Assembly (NCBI RefSeq): GCF_020618475.1
Contig: NZ_CP085335.1
Location: 1,984,001-2,048,000, forward strand
Length of the DNA: 64,000 nucleotides
Direction of reading: 5' to 3'
From: Haladaptatus halobius
Lineage (GTDB): Archaea > Halobacteriota > Halobacteria > Halobacteriales > Haladaptataceae
The notes beneath the pieces are model-generated. The model made no database searches, had not been told where the DNA came from, and saw only the letters and a list, made by a program, of their open reading frames with translations. Every line of letters starts with the position of its first letter. Positions within the stretch are counted from its first letter, which is position 1. Shown piece by piece: positions 1 to 10,952 of this stretch. The position numbers were made by a program, and so were the translations under genes.

Positions 1-897
1 GCTATCGCCGAGAACGACAGCGGCGACCTGCGCTCCGCCGTGAACGACCTCCAAGCTGTCGCCGAGTCGAGCGACCGCCTCACCGAGGGGGACGTGGTGA
101 CGGGCGAGCGCGACACGACGAGCGGCATCTTCGAATTTCTGGACGACCTGATCAAGAAGGAGGACGCGGAGGGCGCGCTGAAGGCGTCCTACGATGTAGA
201 CGAGACGCCGGACAACCTGCTCAACTGGATAGAGGACAACGTTCCGAAGGACTACGAAGGCGGCGAACTGGCGGACGCTTACGGCTACCTGGCGGACGCC
301 GACCGCTGGCTCGGTCGGGTGCGCGCCACGCAGAACTACCGCTTCTGGCGCTACGCGAGTGACAACATGACTGCCGGAGTCGCCGCGTCCCGGCGGGAGA
401 AGAAAGGCGGTTGGACGCGCTACGGACCGCCGAGTTACTGGCGCAAGCTCGGCAGTTCACGGGGTAAACGAAACACCCGCGACTACATCGCCCAGAAGAT
501 AGCCGAGGAGAGCGGCATTAGCATGAGTACGGCGCGTCGGGAGGTCATCCCCTTCCTCGCGGAGATGACTCACCACTGTAAGAACCGGGAGTTGACCGTG
601 GCGATGGCGGCGCGATACGACATGGAGGAAAAGCACGTCGCGTTCGTCACCGGGAGCGGGAAGACGACGAACAAAGTCCAGCAGATCGTCGAGGACGCCG
701 AGGAACGAAAGGAGAAAGCCGCGGTCGAGCACTCGGGCGGAGCCTTCGAAGGCGGTTTCGCGTCGGAGTCGAACGACGAGGACTCCGACGACGAACCGGA
801 GGTGGGGGATTCCGAACCGGAAGAACCGGAGGAGTCGGAGGCCGCCGAGGACGAGCAGTCGAACGACGGCCAGTCCGGTCTCGGCGACTTCGTGTGA
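1..897 (+). CDS. rfcL: Replication factor C large subunit, C-terminal part
   Basis: The reading frame is open from base 1, so the gene begins upstream; about 298 C-terminal residues are present. RFC-L is part of the clamp loader that opens PCNA onto primed DNA. The AAA+ core lies outside the window. What remains is the helical collar (conserved stretches DNLLNWIEDNVP and YRFWRYASDNM), then a very acidic linker from about residue 240, and a final QSGLGDFV that looks like a PCNA-interacting (PIP) box (Q, L, F/V spacing), as in other archaeal RFC-L proteins. An internal GTG at 40 is not the real start because homology continues through it. Confidence 0.93.
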   Translation, partial: AIAENDSGDLRSAVNDLQAVAESSDRLTEGDVVTGERDTTSGIFEFLDDLIKKEDAEGALKASYDVDETPDNLLNWIEDNVPKDYEGGELADAYGYLADADRWLGRVRATQNYRFWRYASDNMTAGVAASRREKKGGWTRYGPPSYWRKLGSSRGKRNTRDYIAQKIAEESGISMSTARREVIPFLAEMTHHCKNRELTVAMAARYDMEEKHVAFVTGSGKTTNKVQQIVEDAEERKEKAAVEHSGGAFEGGFASESNDEDSDDEPEVGDSEPEEPEESEAAEDEQSNDGQSGLGDFV

Positions 898-1064
898 ACG
901 GCCCGGTACCGGCGTTCGACACGCCGGGCGACGCGGAACGATAGCCGATGAAGCGTTTTCAGGTAATTTGGTGCGGTTCCGGAAAAAAGAAACAACGGTA
1001 GCGATAACACCAACTATCACACGACGGTAAAAGATGCTATGACTGTTCGTCTCCACGGGACGGT

Positions 1065-1550
1065 ATGACAAAGCGCGAACTCGACTCGGTGGACAGAGGG
1101 ATCATCTATCTGCTCCAACAGGATTCGCGCAACCACACTACCACCGAGATCGGTGAGCGGGTGGGGGTGGCCGCCAGCACCGTCGCGAACCGCATAAAGA
1201 AACTGGAGCGTTCGGGCGTCATCGCCGGATACCATCCAAGAGTCGATTACGAGAAAGCGGGATACGATAGCCATTTCATCGTCGTCGGGACCGTCCCGGC
1301 CGAGAAGCGCGACTTGGTAGTCGACGAGATCGCCGAGGTCTCCGGAGTCGTGAACATCCGCACGGTGCTGACGGACGAGGAGAACGTCTCCGTCGAGGTC
1401 GTCGGGGCGACGCAGTCCGTGGTCGAAGAGCGGATCGAAGCGCTAAACGACCGCGGCGTCTCCGTCGTTCGGACGGAGATGCTGAAAGACGAACGCGAAC
1501 AGCCGTTCGACCATTTCGGAGAGGGTCTCGCAGAGGACGACAGTCGATGA
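1065..1550 (+). CDS. Lrp/AsnC family transcriptional regulator
   Basis: 161 residues, the usual size for this family. The N-terminal winged helix-turn-helix spans about residues 8-60 (TTTEIGERVGVAASTVANRI is the HTH). A RAM ligand/oligomerisation domain follows (about 68-150, with SHFIVVGTVPA and VSGVVNIRTV). Lrp proteins bind DNA as dimers or octamers and respond to amino acids or other small molecules. The gene stands alone between rfcL and a HalOD1 gene, so its target cannot be inferred from neighbours. ATG start with no better upstream candidate. Confidence 0.9.
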   Translation: MTKRELDSVDRGIIYLLQQDSRNHTTTEIGERVGVAASTVANRIKKLERSGVIAGYHPRVDYEKAGYDSHFIVVGTVPAEKRDLVVDEIAEVSGVVNIRTVLTDEENVSVEVVGATQSVVEERIEALNDRGVSVVRTEMLKDEREQPFDHFGEGLAEDDSR

Positions 1551-1618
1551 ATTCGTGTGACGAAATTCGAAATTTTCCGGTCTCGTGAATGATTTGGCGC
1601 GTCTTCAAATATCCGATC

Positions 1619-1630
1619 GATATAAATATC
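1619..1630 (+). promoter_or_regulatory. TATA box for the HalOD1 gene
   Basis: An AT-only core (GATATAAATATC) in a GC-rich region, about 45-55 bases before the ATG at 1676. This predicts a short 5' leader rather than a leaderless transcript. Confidence 0.55.
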
Positions 1631-1675
1631 TATTCTTCGACGCGTTTTTGAGTCGGGAACGACGACTAGTACGCG

Positions 1676-1954
1676 ATGAAGACCACGGGAAATTCTCGGG
1701 ATAACGGCCGTCCTATCAGCGAGGTGATTGTCGAAGCGGTCGGCGAGGAAACGGGGACGCCTCCGGAACGAATTACGCCACCGTTGTATCACGTCATCGA
1801 TCCGGAGGCGCTGAACAGCCTCTTTAAGAACACCGTAAACGTCGGCCGAAATGGGGGACGGGTGGTGTTCGCGTATAACGGCTTTGAGGTCACGGTCACG
1901 GAAGATGGGAGCGTCGCGCTCGAATCGACGGAACGACAGCGAGCCTCCGACTGA
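1676..1954 (+). CDS. HalOD1-type output-domain protein
   Basis: 92 residues. The pattern TPPLYHVIDPEALNSLF followed by a C-terminal pair of strands (VVFAYNGFEVTVTEDG) matches the small haloarchaeal output domain HalOD1, found alone or at the end of response regulators. Its molecular function is not established. A broken paralogue lies at 35475-35716. The gene converges on the NhaC gene with a 69-base gap. Confidence 0.8.
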   Translation: MKTTGNSRDNGRPISEVIVEAVGEETGTPPERITPPLYHVIDPEALNSLFKNTVNVGRNGGRVVFAYNGFEVTVTEDGSVALESTERQRASD

Positions 1955-2023
1955 GAGGCGACCGAACGAGAAACGAGTCGCGCATTCGGTCAAGTTAGGA
2001 ATCGAGAAGACGGACGGAAGCGG

Positions 2024-3697
2024 TCAGTACGGGAAGATGCGGAAGCCCTGCGGGAGGACGAATCCGAGCAGCAAGAACAGCGTTCCCGCCACGCCCGCAC
2101 AGATGAGCGCGTAGGGAATCTGGGTCCTGACGTGGACGAGGTGGTCGCTACCGCTGGTCGAGGACGCCAACACCGTCGTGTCGCTGATGGGCGAACTGTG
2201 GTCGCCGAAGATGCCGCCGCTGAACACCGCGCCGAGGACGAGCGGGAGGTTCGCGCCGGTCGAGAAGGCCACCGGGATGGCGATGGGGAACATGATTCCG
2301 TATGTCGCCCACGAACTGCCGTCGGAGAAGCTCACTCCGCTGGTGACGAGGAACAGCAGGACCGGGACGAGGGCCGGCGGAATCTCGTCGAACCAGTTGG
2401 TGACGAAGTTCGAGATGCCGAGGACGGTCACGGCGTTCTGGATGGAACTGGCGAACATCAGGATGACCGCGGCGAGGAGGATACCCTTGAACCCGCGCAC
2501 CATCGCGTCCGTGGCGTCCTTGTTGCTCGGGATGTCGCCTTTCGCGCGGTAGAGCACGAACGCGACGACGAGCGCTGCGAAGGAAGCGAGGCCGAGTTTG
2601 ATGCCGCCGATGTTGAACGACCACTTACCGCCCGCCGGGAGGATAAGTTGGTAGCCCCCGAGCGAGAACAGCGTGTTCATCTGCGGGGCAGAGACGACGG
2701 GACTACCGCGCCAGAACATCGCGCTGAGGCCGACGACGATCATCGTGGCGATGGGGATGGCGAAGTTGCGCCAGTCGGGGGTCGCGGTATCGGCCATCTC
2801 GTATTCGTCCACCTCGCGGGAGATCATGGGGTCGTGGTCGTCGCCGACGACGCCCCCGCCGTTGCGCGCTCGGGTTTCCTCGCGCGCCATCCCGAAGATG
2901 TTGGGGAACACCTGCCACGCGACCAGCGCGGCGATGATGAGCGCGGTCCACGAGTAGAAGCCGAACACAAGGCTGTTGAAGAAAAGTGGCCAGATCTGGT
3001 CGGTCGCGGCCGTCACCCCCTTTCCGCCCGTGTTGACGTAGTTGGCCATGTTGGCCGGGAGCGTGTTCTGCTTCGCGGCCTGTTCGAGACCGCCGCCGAT
3101 GAAGCCGATGAGTGCGACGCCCCACGTCGAGTAGAACGCGAGGCGGGCCGCCGGACTCCCGGCGCTGTCGACGTAGTAGGCAAGTTTCGCCCGCGAGACG
3201 TTGAACCGGTCGGTCAGCGGGCGCATCATCGAGCCGACCACGAGGCAGTTGAAGTAGTCGTCGATGTGGATAGCGATTCCCGCGAGGAAAGCCGCCTTCT
3301 CCGCGTCCGCGGGCGAGTCGGCCCGCGCCGCGAGCGCCTCGAGTACGCCTCGAATCGCCCCGGAACGAATCATCAAACCGATCATTCCGCCGATGGCGAA
3401 GATGGCGAGCAAGACGTTTTCGACGTACCACGAATCGGAGAAGAGAGGTGCGGTTGCGATGAGGGTCGGGACATGTTTCAAGCCGAATATCGCCCCGAGA
3501 ACGTTTCCAGAGATACCGCCGATCATATCCTTCGGTACGCCCGCCGAAGCGGGCTTCAACGCGCCGTAGACGACGCCCGCGCTGGCGACGCCGACGAACA
3601 AGCCGATGATGGCGTCGCGCGAATACCACGCGAGGGTGATCGCCAGCAACGCCGGAATTAGGGATAGCCAGCCCGCACTGATGCCTTCGAGTGCCAT
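2024..3697 (-). CDS. NhaC family Na+/H+ antiporter
   Basis: 557 residues with at least ten hydrophobic segments. Recognisable stretches include WLSLIPALLAITLAWYSRDA at the N-terminus, AIHIDDYFNCLVVGSMMRPL in the middle and SFSDGSSWATYGIMFPIAIP plus GDHSSPISDTTVLAS near the end, all typical of the NhaC/YfkN antiporter superfamily. It would exchange Na+ for H+, or a charged metabolite, across the cytoplasmic membrane. A TATA box at 3715-3726 lies at leaderless distance from the ATG. Substrate specificity (sodium/proton versus malate/lactate type) cannot be read from the sequence. Confidence 0.9.
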   Translation of the reverse strand: MALEGISAGWLSLIPALLAITLAWYSRDAIIGLFVGVASAGVVYGALKPASAGVPKDMIGGISGNVLGAIFGLKHVPTLIATAPLFSDSWYVENVLLAIFAIGGMIGLMIRSGAIRGVLEALAARADSPADAEKAAFLAGIAIHIDDYFNCLVVGSMMRPLTDRFNVSRAKLAYYVDSAGSPAARLAFYSTWGVALIGFIGGGLEQAAKQNTLPANMANYVNTGGKGVTAATDQIWPLFFNSLVFGFYSWTALIIAALVAWQVFPNIFGMAREETRARNGGGVVGDDHDPMISREVDEYEMADTATPDWRNFAIPIATMIVVGLSAMFWRGSPVVSAPQMNTLFSLGGYQLILPAGGKWSFNIGGIKLGLASFAALVVAFVLYRAKGDIPSNKDATDAMVRGFKGILLAAVILMFASSIQNAVTVLGISNFVTNWFDEIPPALVPVLLFLVTSGVSFSDGSSWATYGIMFPIAIPVAFSTGANLPLVLGAVFSGGIFGDHSSPISDTTVLASSTSGSDHLVHVRTQIPYALICAGVAGTLFLLLGFVLPQGFRIFPY

Positions 3698-3714
3698 ACC
3701 CTGTTTCCCAACTA

Positions 3715-3726
3715 GATGTATAAATG
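3715..3726 (-). promoter_or_regulatory. TATA box for the NhaC gene
   Basis: On the minus strand the sequence reads ATTTATACATCT, centred about 24 bases before the start codon at 3697. That is the spacing of a leaderless archaeal transcript. Confidence 0.6.
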
Positions 3727-3774
3727 GATTTTGGAAGTTACGAAACTAACAGGTTGAAATGAAAAAGTTATACG

Positions 3775-4509
3775 CTAATGGACTCGTGCAAGGAACTGTC
3801 GGGCGCGGTCCGTCTCCGGGTGGGCGAAGAAGTCGGCCGGCGCCCCCGATTCCACGATGCGCCCTTCGGACATGAGCACGACGCGGTCACCCACCTCGCG
3901 GGCGAACCCCATCTCGTGGGTGACGACGATCATCGTCATGCCCTCGTCCGCCAGATCCCGCATCACTTCGAGAACCTCGCCGACGAGTTCCGGGTCTAAC
4001 GCGCTGGTCACCTCGTCGAACAGCATGACGCTCGGATCCATCGCCAGCGCCCGAGCGATGGCGACGCGCTGTTGCTGCCCGCCCGATATCTGGTTCGGAT
4101 ACTTGTTTGCTTGGTCGGAGAGCCCCACCCTGTCGAGCATCGCGCTGGCCCACTTCTTCGCCTCCGAATCCGAGAATCCCTTGACGACCTTCGGCCCGAG
4201 CGCGACGTTCTCCACGGCGGTCTTGTGCGGGAAGAGGTTGAAGCTCTGGAACACCATCCCGATGCGTTGGCGAAGCCGGTTCACGTCCACGTCCGGGTCC
4301 GCGATGGACTCGCCCTCGATTCGGATGTCGCCGCCTTGAATCTCTTCGAGTCGGTTGGCACACCGGAGGAGCGTCGATTTCCCGCTTCCGCTGGGGCCGA
4401 TGACCACGACCACTTCGCCGTCTTCGACCGCGAGCGAGACCTCCTTCAGGACGTGCGTGTCGCCGAAATACTTGTCCACGCGGTCGAATTCGACCTCCGG
4501 AACGTTCAT
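3775..4509 (-). CDS. Polar amino-acid ABC transporter, ATP-binding subunit
   Basis: 244 residues from the ATG at 4509. The frame is open further upstream, but homology begins at [11 protein letters not shown] and this start gives a 4-base overlap with the permease stop. Walker A is GPSGSGKS (38-45), with Q-loop [10 protein letters not shown], signature ISGGQQQR, Walker [13 protein letters not shown] and switch VVTHEMGFA. It closely resembles GlnQ/HisP-type ATPases that energise uptake of polar amino acids. Last gene of a three-gene minus-strand operon (binding protein, permease, ATPase). Confidence 0.95.
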   Translation of the reverse strand: MNVPEVEFDRVDKYFGDTHVLKEVSLAVEDGEVVVVIGPSGSGKSTLLRCANRLEEIQGGDIRIEGESIADPDVDVNRLRQRIGMVFQSFNLFPHKTAVENVALGPKVVKGFSDSEAKKWASAMLDRVGLSDQANKYPNQISGGQQQRVAIARALAMDPSVMLFDEVTSALDPELVGEVLEVMRDLADEGMTMIVVTHEMGFAREVGDRVVLMSEGRIVESGAPADFFAHPETDRARQFLARVH

Positions 4510-5339
4510 CGCTCCGTCCCCCACATGGCTCGTTCCTCCAGCGTCCGGACGGTTTTGCCGAGCGGGAGCGTGATGACGAGGTACGCGACCGAGACGACGA
4601 CGATGGGCGTCCACGCGTCGAACGTCGCACTGTTGACGTTGCGGAAGACGCTGATGAGTTCCGGTATCGCCAGCACTGTCAACAGGGAGGTGTCCTTGAC
4701 GAGGATGACGAGGTCGTTCCCGATGGCCGCGAGCGCGTTCCGCCACGCCTGCGGCAGGATGACGAATCGCATCGAATCGATGTACGACATTCCGAGCGAC
4801 CGCGCTGCTTCCGTCTGCCCCTCCGGAACGGAGTTAATACCCCCCTTGACCGCCTCGCCGATGTAGGCGGTGTGGTTGAGCGTCAGGCCGATGATGGCGG
4901 CGGCGTAGCTCCAGTTAGATATCGGAAACACGCTGTTCGTCCACAGTGCAGGAATCCCGAGGTAGACGACGAACAGCTGAAACAGCAGCGGCGTCCCCCG
5001 GAAGAACTCGACGTACATAGTGGAGATGCCATGAGTGAACCCCGTGTTCGAGACGCGCCCGAGTCCGACGAGCACGCCGAAGAAGAGCGATAGCGCGCCC
5101 GAGATGACGATTATCTCAAAGACGAGGAGGAGCGCGTCGACGAACTGCGGGATGATGGTCACCAACAGGTCGTAATCGACGAACTGCGTCAGGATGAGGA
5201 ACAAGAAGAAGACGATGCCGGCCGTGAAGAGGCCCGCCACCGCCATCCCGATCCACTTGACGCGCCGGTCGGTCAGCACCCCCTCTTCGCCCTCCGCCGG
5301 GCGTTCGACCTCCCTCCGCTCCGTGTACGTTTCTGCCAT
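4506..5339 (-). CDS. Polar amino-acid ABC transporter, permease subunit
   Basis: 277 residues. An N-terminal cytoplasmic stretch (about 1-30) precedes several membrane segments. The inner-membrane signature of His/Glu/Gln/Arg/opine permeases is visible ([20 protein letters not shown], then [19 protein letters not shown]), with the EAA loop that contacts the ATPase. A single permease gene implies a homodimeric pore. It lies 18 bases after the binding-protein gene and overlaps the ATPase start by 4 bases, so the three are almost certainly co-transcribed. Confidence 0.94.
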   Translation of the reverse strand: MAETYTERREVERPAEGEEGVLTDRRVKWIGMAVAGLFTAGIVFFLFLILTQFVDYDLLVTIIPQFVDALLLVFEIIVISGALSLFFGVLVGLGRVSNTGFTHGISTMYVEFFRGTPLLFQLFVVYLGIPALWTNSVFPISNWSYAAAIIGLTLNHTAYIGEAVKGGINSVPEGQTEAARSLGMSYIDSMRFVILPQAWRNALAAIGNDLVILVKDTSLLTVLAIPELISVFRNVNSATFDAWTPIVVVSVAYLVITLPLGKTVRTLEERAMWGTER

Positions 5340-5357
5340 CAGCGTCCCCTGTGGCGC

Positions 5358-6203
5358 TCAGCCACTGGTCGTGCCCCCTGACGTGGTCGTCCCGCTCGCG
5401 GACTCGAAGTACTCCGAGTAGATTCGGTCGTACGTCCCGTTCTCTCGAATCGTCGCCAGCGCCTCGTTGACGCGCTGGCGGAACTGGTCGTCGTTCTTCC
5501 GGAACGCGATGCCGTACTCTTCGACGGTGAGCGTGAGGTACGGCGGGGCGTCTTCCCTACCCTGCCGCGCCGCCACACCTTCGCCCTTCAGCAAGGTGAC
5601 TTGGTCGTTCTGCTGCGCGAACTCGGCGTTGACCGTGTTGTCGTTGATGACGGCGGCGGCCTGATTGTTGCCGAGCGCCGCGAAGGCGTCGGGAATCTGG
5701 TCATAGCTGTCGATGGTGAGATTGCCGTTGAAACGCCGTTTCAACTGCTGTGCGGCGGCCTCGCCGGTCGTCCCCTTCTGCACCGCGACCGTCTGTCCCC
5801 GCAGGTCTTGCAGATTATTGATGCCGCTGTTCTTCAAGATGAGCACCGTCTGGTAGGCGGTGAAGTACGGGTCGGAGAAATCGACCTGTTGTGCCCGCTC
5901 TTCCGTGATGGTCATCGCGCTCATGATGACGCGGAAGTTCCCGTTGTTGAGACTCGGGATGATGGTGTCGAAGCTCGTCTGCACGAACTCGTAGTTGCGG
6001 TCGAGCTGTCCTTGGAATATCGCCTCGGCGATGTCCACGTCGAAACCGACGAGGTTGCCGGTCGTCGTCCGATACTCGAACGGTCGATACGGGATGTCCG
6101 AGCCGATTCGAACCACCCCCCCATCCTGTGCGCTTGCAGTTCCCGCGACCGTCAGGCCGGCGATAGCTCCGGCGCTCCCCCTGAGAAAGGTTCGTCTGTG
6201 CAT
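5358..6203 (-). CDS. Amino-acid ABC transporter substrate-binding protein (family 3), Tat-exported
   Basis: 281 residues. The N-terminus MHRRTFLRGSAGAIAG is a twin-arginine signal, ending near ASAQDG. There is no lipobox cysteine, so it is not a lipoprotein of the usual type. The body is a family 3 extracellular solute-binding domain (RIGSDIPYRPFEY, GFDVDIAEAIF, VQKGTTGEAAAQ, GIAFRKNDDQF). A Ser/Thr/Gly-rich tail (SGTTTSGGTTSG) ends the protein. First gene of the polar amino-acid transporter operon. The exact ligand is unknown. Confidence 0.93.
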   Translation of the reverse strand: MHRRTFLRGSAGAIAGLTVAGTASAQDGGVVRIGSDIPYRPFEYRTTTGNLVGFDVDIAEAIFQGQLDRNYEFVQTSFDTIIPSLNNGNFRVIMSAMTITEERAQQVDFSDPYFTAYQTVLILKNSGINNLQDLRGQTVAVQKGTTGEAAAQQLKRRFNGNLTIDSYDQIPDAFAALGNNQAAAVINDNTVNAEFAQQNDQVTLLKGEGVAARQGREDAPPYLTLTVEEYGIAFRKNDDQFRQRVNEALATIRENGTYDRIYSEYFESASGTTTSGGTTSG

Positions 6204-6236
6204 TTCAATTTCCCCCGCTACCTACATGGTCAATCA

Positions 6237-6247
6237 GCGTATAGAAA
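6237..6247 (-). promoter_or_regulatory. Probable TATA box for the amino-acid transporter operon
   Basis: On the minus strand TTTCTATACGC lies about 35-45 bases before the start at 6203. No competing AT-rich element is seen in the 94-base gap. Confidence 0.4.
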
Positions 6248-6297
6248 GCTACTGTCGGTTGCTCGCGGGGTTTGGCTAAAACTTTCGCCGGTTCTAG

Positions 6298-6777
6298 TCA
6301 GTCGTCTGACGGGTAGCCGCTCGCCGATTCGGTCGCCGCTGCCTCGGGGCGGCGGGGCTCCTCGTAAAGCCACAGTGTCGTCGCCATCAGCGCTCCGAAG
6401 ATGACCAGTGCGGCGGCGTGGTGGGCCACCTGTACGACGGGGCCGTAGATGAGGACGGTCGCACCGCCGAGCAGAATCTGAACCGGCAGGACGACCAGTG
6501 CGAGGGTCGCCACGGCCCGGATTCGCGTGCTGTCGGTGTACTTCCACGCGCCCGCCGTCGTGCCGAGGATGAAGAATCCGGTTATCATCGCTACGAGTCG
6601 GTGGAACCACTCAATGAACCCTGGAACCGTCTTCCAGAAGAAGCCGCCGTTGCAGAACGGCCAGTCGGCACCGCACGATAGCCCCGCTCCCGCCGCGGCG
6701 GTGTAGACGCCGAGTAGGATGAGGGCGAACGTCAGTCCCGTCGTGAAGGCGGCGAAACGCCGGAATCGCGCGCCCAT
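6298..6777 (-). CDS. ctaA: Compact heme A synthase (COX15/CtaA family)
   Basis: 159 residues with four membrane segments, half the length of bacterial CtaA. A histidine in WFHRLVAM (H59) and the HH pair in VAHHAAALV are candidate heme ligands. A cysteine pair in the loop SCGADWPFC (C35, C42) matches the conserved pair of CtaA. The family converts heme O to heme A for cytochrome oxidases. Four-helix archaeal forms are known (described for Aeropyrum pernix), so the short length is not truncation. No oxidase genes are adjacent here. Confidence 0.88.
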   Translation of the reverse strand: MGARFRRFAAFTTGLTFALILLGVYTAAAGAGLSCGADWPFCNGGFFWKTVPGFIEWFHRLVAMITGFFILGTTAGAWKYTDSTRIRAVATLALVVLPVQILLGGATVLIYGPVVQVAHHAAALVIFGALMATTLWLYEEPRRPEAAATESASGYPSDD

Positions 6778-7079
6778 CAGGCGCTCACCTCGGTTTCGTG
6801 GTGTCGTATCACGGTAATCCCTTTCCCGGAGGTTGGAAAGCGGCGTATTTAGGTCTGTCCGACTTTCCCGCGATGTGAGAAGGAACGTTCAGGAGAAGCC
6901 GTACAGCGGGAACCGCGCAGCGCTGCGATACCACCAGCGGGCGGAGCTGAGTGGATGATTGCGAGTACTTGTAATAGAGTAATAAGTTATGTATGTTTTA
7001 AATGTCGCTCGTGAGACGACAGTCGGCAGATATCGACCGAAACACGCCCTTCAAGGGAGACGCGACCCACGGTCGAACC
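6778..7079. other. Intergenic region between divergent ctaA and M24-like gene
   Basis: 302 bases without a supported gene. An AT-rich block around 6970-7003 (including TTATGTATGTTTTAAATG) is the likely promoter of the M24-like gene, and TAAATACG on the minus strand near 6846-6853 could serve ctaA. Nothing else recognised. Confidence 0.5.
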
Positions 7080-8159
7080 ATGACGAAACTGGACCGTCTC
7101 GATGCCCTACTCGACGCGCGCGACCTCCAGTCAGTCTGGTTCGCACGCCCGAACTCTTTCGCGTGGCTCACGGGCGGGAGCAACGTCGTCGACCGCGAGG
7201 GGGACGCGGGCGTCGCGGCGGTGGGATACGACGGCGACGTGCTCCGCGTCGTCACCGACAGCATCGAAGCTCCGCGCCTCCACGACGAAGAACTGCCCGA
7301 CGATATCACGGTCGCCGAGTATGAATGGTACGAGGGGTCGCTCGCCGAGGGCGTCGCGGCGCGCGCCGCAACGCCCGCTGCCGCCGATTTCGACGTACCC
7401 GACTTCGAGTCGGTGGACGCCTCGCCGCTGCGCCAACCGCTCACTGAGGATGACGCGGCGGCGTACCGAAAACTCGGCGACGAAACCGCCGCCGCGGTCG
7501 AAGCCATCTGCCGCGAACTGACGCCCGACGACACGGAGCGCGAAGTCGCGTCGGCGGTTCGCGGCGCGCTCGACTCGCGGGGCATCGAGACGCCGGTCGC
7601 GCTCGTGGGAGGGTGCGACCGCGCTCAGCGGTATCGCCACTACACGCCGACGGACGCCGAACTGGGCGATTACGCGCTGGTGTCGGTCACCGCGGAGCGT
7701 GCCGGACTCCACGCCAGTCTTACTCGAACCGTCGCGTTCGACCCGCCGGAGTGGCTCGAAGCGCGTCACCGCGCGGCGGCGCGCGTCGAAACGACCGCGC
7801 TCGCCGCGACGCAGCAGGTCGGAATCGACGGCGGGACGGGAGGGGAAGTGTTCGGCGAGATTCGATCCGCCTACGAGCAGGTTGGTCACCCGGACGAGTG
7901 GGAGCGACACCATCAGGGCGGCGCGGCCGGCTACGCCGGGCGCGAGTGGATCGCCACGCCGACGACGGACGACGAAGTTCGGCTTCCGATGGCGTTCGCA
8001 TGGAATCCGACGGTACAGGGTGCGAAGAGCGAGGGGACGGTGCTCGTCTCCGCGGACGGGATGGAACTGCTCACGGAAACCGGGCGGTGGCCGACGGACG
8101 TTGTGAGCGCGGTCGGGTTCGACGGGTCGCTTCCGCGACCCAGCATCCTCGAACGCTGA
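7080..8159 (+). CDS. M24 family (aminopeptidase P/creatinase-fold) protein lacking the metal ligands
   Basis: 359 residues from the ATG at 7080; homology begins at MTKLDRLDALL. The N-terminal creatinase-type domain (FARPNSFAWLTGGSN) is followed by a pita-bread domain. In active M24 peptidases two Asp residues sit in a segment like DVGARYxGYxSDITRT. Here it reads VSVTAERAGLHASLTRT, with Ser at the second ligand site and no Asp at either. The His motif (HHQGGAAGY) remains, but the first Glu position is replaced (AWNPTVQGAKSEG). It is probably not a metallopeptidase; creatinase itself uses this fold without metal. Substrate unknown. Confidence 0.8.
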   Translation: MTKLDRLDALLDARDLQSVWFARPNSFAWLTGGSNVVDREGDAGVAAVGYDGDVLRVVTDSIEAPRLHDEELPDDITVAEYEWYEGSLAEGVAARAATPAAADFDVPDFESVDASPLRQPLTEDDAAAYRKLGDETAAAVEAICRELTPDDTEREVASAVRGALDSRGIETPVALVGGCDRAQRYRHYTPTDAELGDYALVSVTAERAGLHASLTRTVAFDPPEWLEARHRAAARVETTALAATQQVGIDGGTGGEVFGEIRSAYEQVGHPDEWERHHQGGAAGYAGREWIATPTTDDEVRLPMAFAWNPTVQGAKSEGTVLVSADGMELLTETGRWPTDVVSAVGFDGSLPRPSILER

Positions 8160-8231
8160 GTTCGACGTTCGTCGAAGGTAAATTCGACGGATTCGGATAC
8201 CTTTTTACAGGTGGGCGGGAACGTATCGAGC

Positions 8232-10490
<2,259 letters not shown>

Positions 10491-10952
10491 ACGCTCTCTC
10501 GTCGTTTTTGAGGTTTTACCCGGCGTTATTGGCGTTCACGGAATCGGTCGTGTGGTTCTCGTAAGTACTTCGGCGGTTTCTTCGTGGTGACATCGAGAAC
10601 GAGATGAGACAGTCCTCGAAAGCCCCCGGGCGTTCGCGGTCGCTCGCCGACATCTCGACGTGCAGTTTGCGTCGAGAAGGGTCGCTGCGACGCCCACGAT
10701 GAACGCGAACGCCCAGCCCCTTCAGTCCCACCCCAAACCGCCACCGCAGGCCACTTCCTCCCCAACCGATTCCTTCGCTCACACCGTTCGCTAAGGTCAT
10801 CCCTCGCGCGATTGCCAGCCAGACCCTCGGACGACCACTATCCTCGGGACTGCTGGCACACGCGCCGAGGATGTTCGTGGTACTTTCGAGAAAACCGGAT
10901 TCCACTCGACGGAATTAAAACGCACAGTCCGATCAAGACGCCTGAATCGTCT
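10491..10952. other. Intergenic region holding a dispersed repeat copy
   Basis: No supported gene in 462 bases. Short frames on both strands have no recognisable domain. A T-rich run directly after maeB (near 10503-10515) may end that transcript. The rest contains copy 1 of the repeat described at 10618-10870. Confidence 0.6.
10618..10870. repeat. Dispersed intergenic repeat, copy 1
   Basis: Shares ordered blocks with 32200-32465: GAAAGCCCC at the left end, CCTTCAGTCCCACCCC (copy 2: CTTTCAGTCTCACCCC), CCTCCCCAACCGATT, TCATCCCTCGC, CCTCGGACGAC, ATCCTCGGG and GCGCGCCG-like right end. The blocks are in the same order and similar spacing, with diverged sequence between. No terminal inverted repeats or transposase. 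Similar intergenic elements occur in other haloarchaeal genomes and are often mis-called as small proteins (recollection, not checked here). Confidence 0.7.

Noticed and set aside
2132..3661. Long plus-strand frame (509 codons) opposite the NhaC gene
   Set aside because: His/Asp/Arg-rich composition with no hydrophobic core or motif. It is the antisense shadow of a GC-rich coding region, as are similar frames opposite maeB, dppD and the ABC1 kinase.
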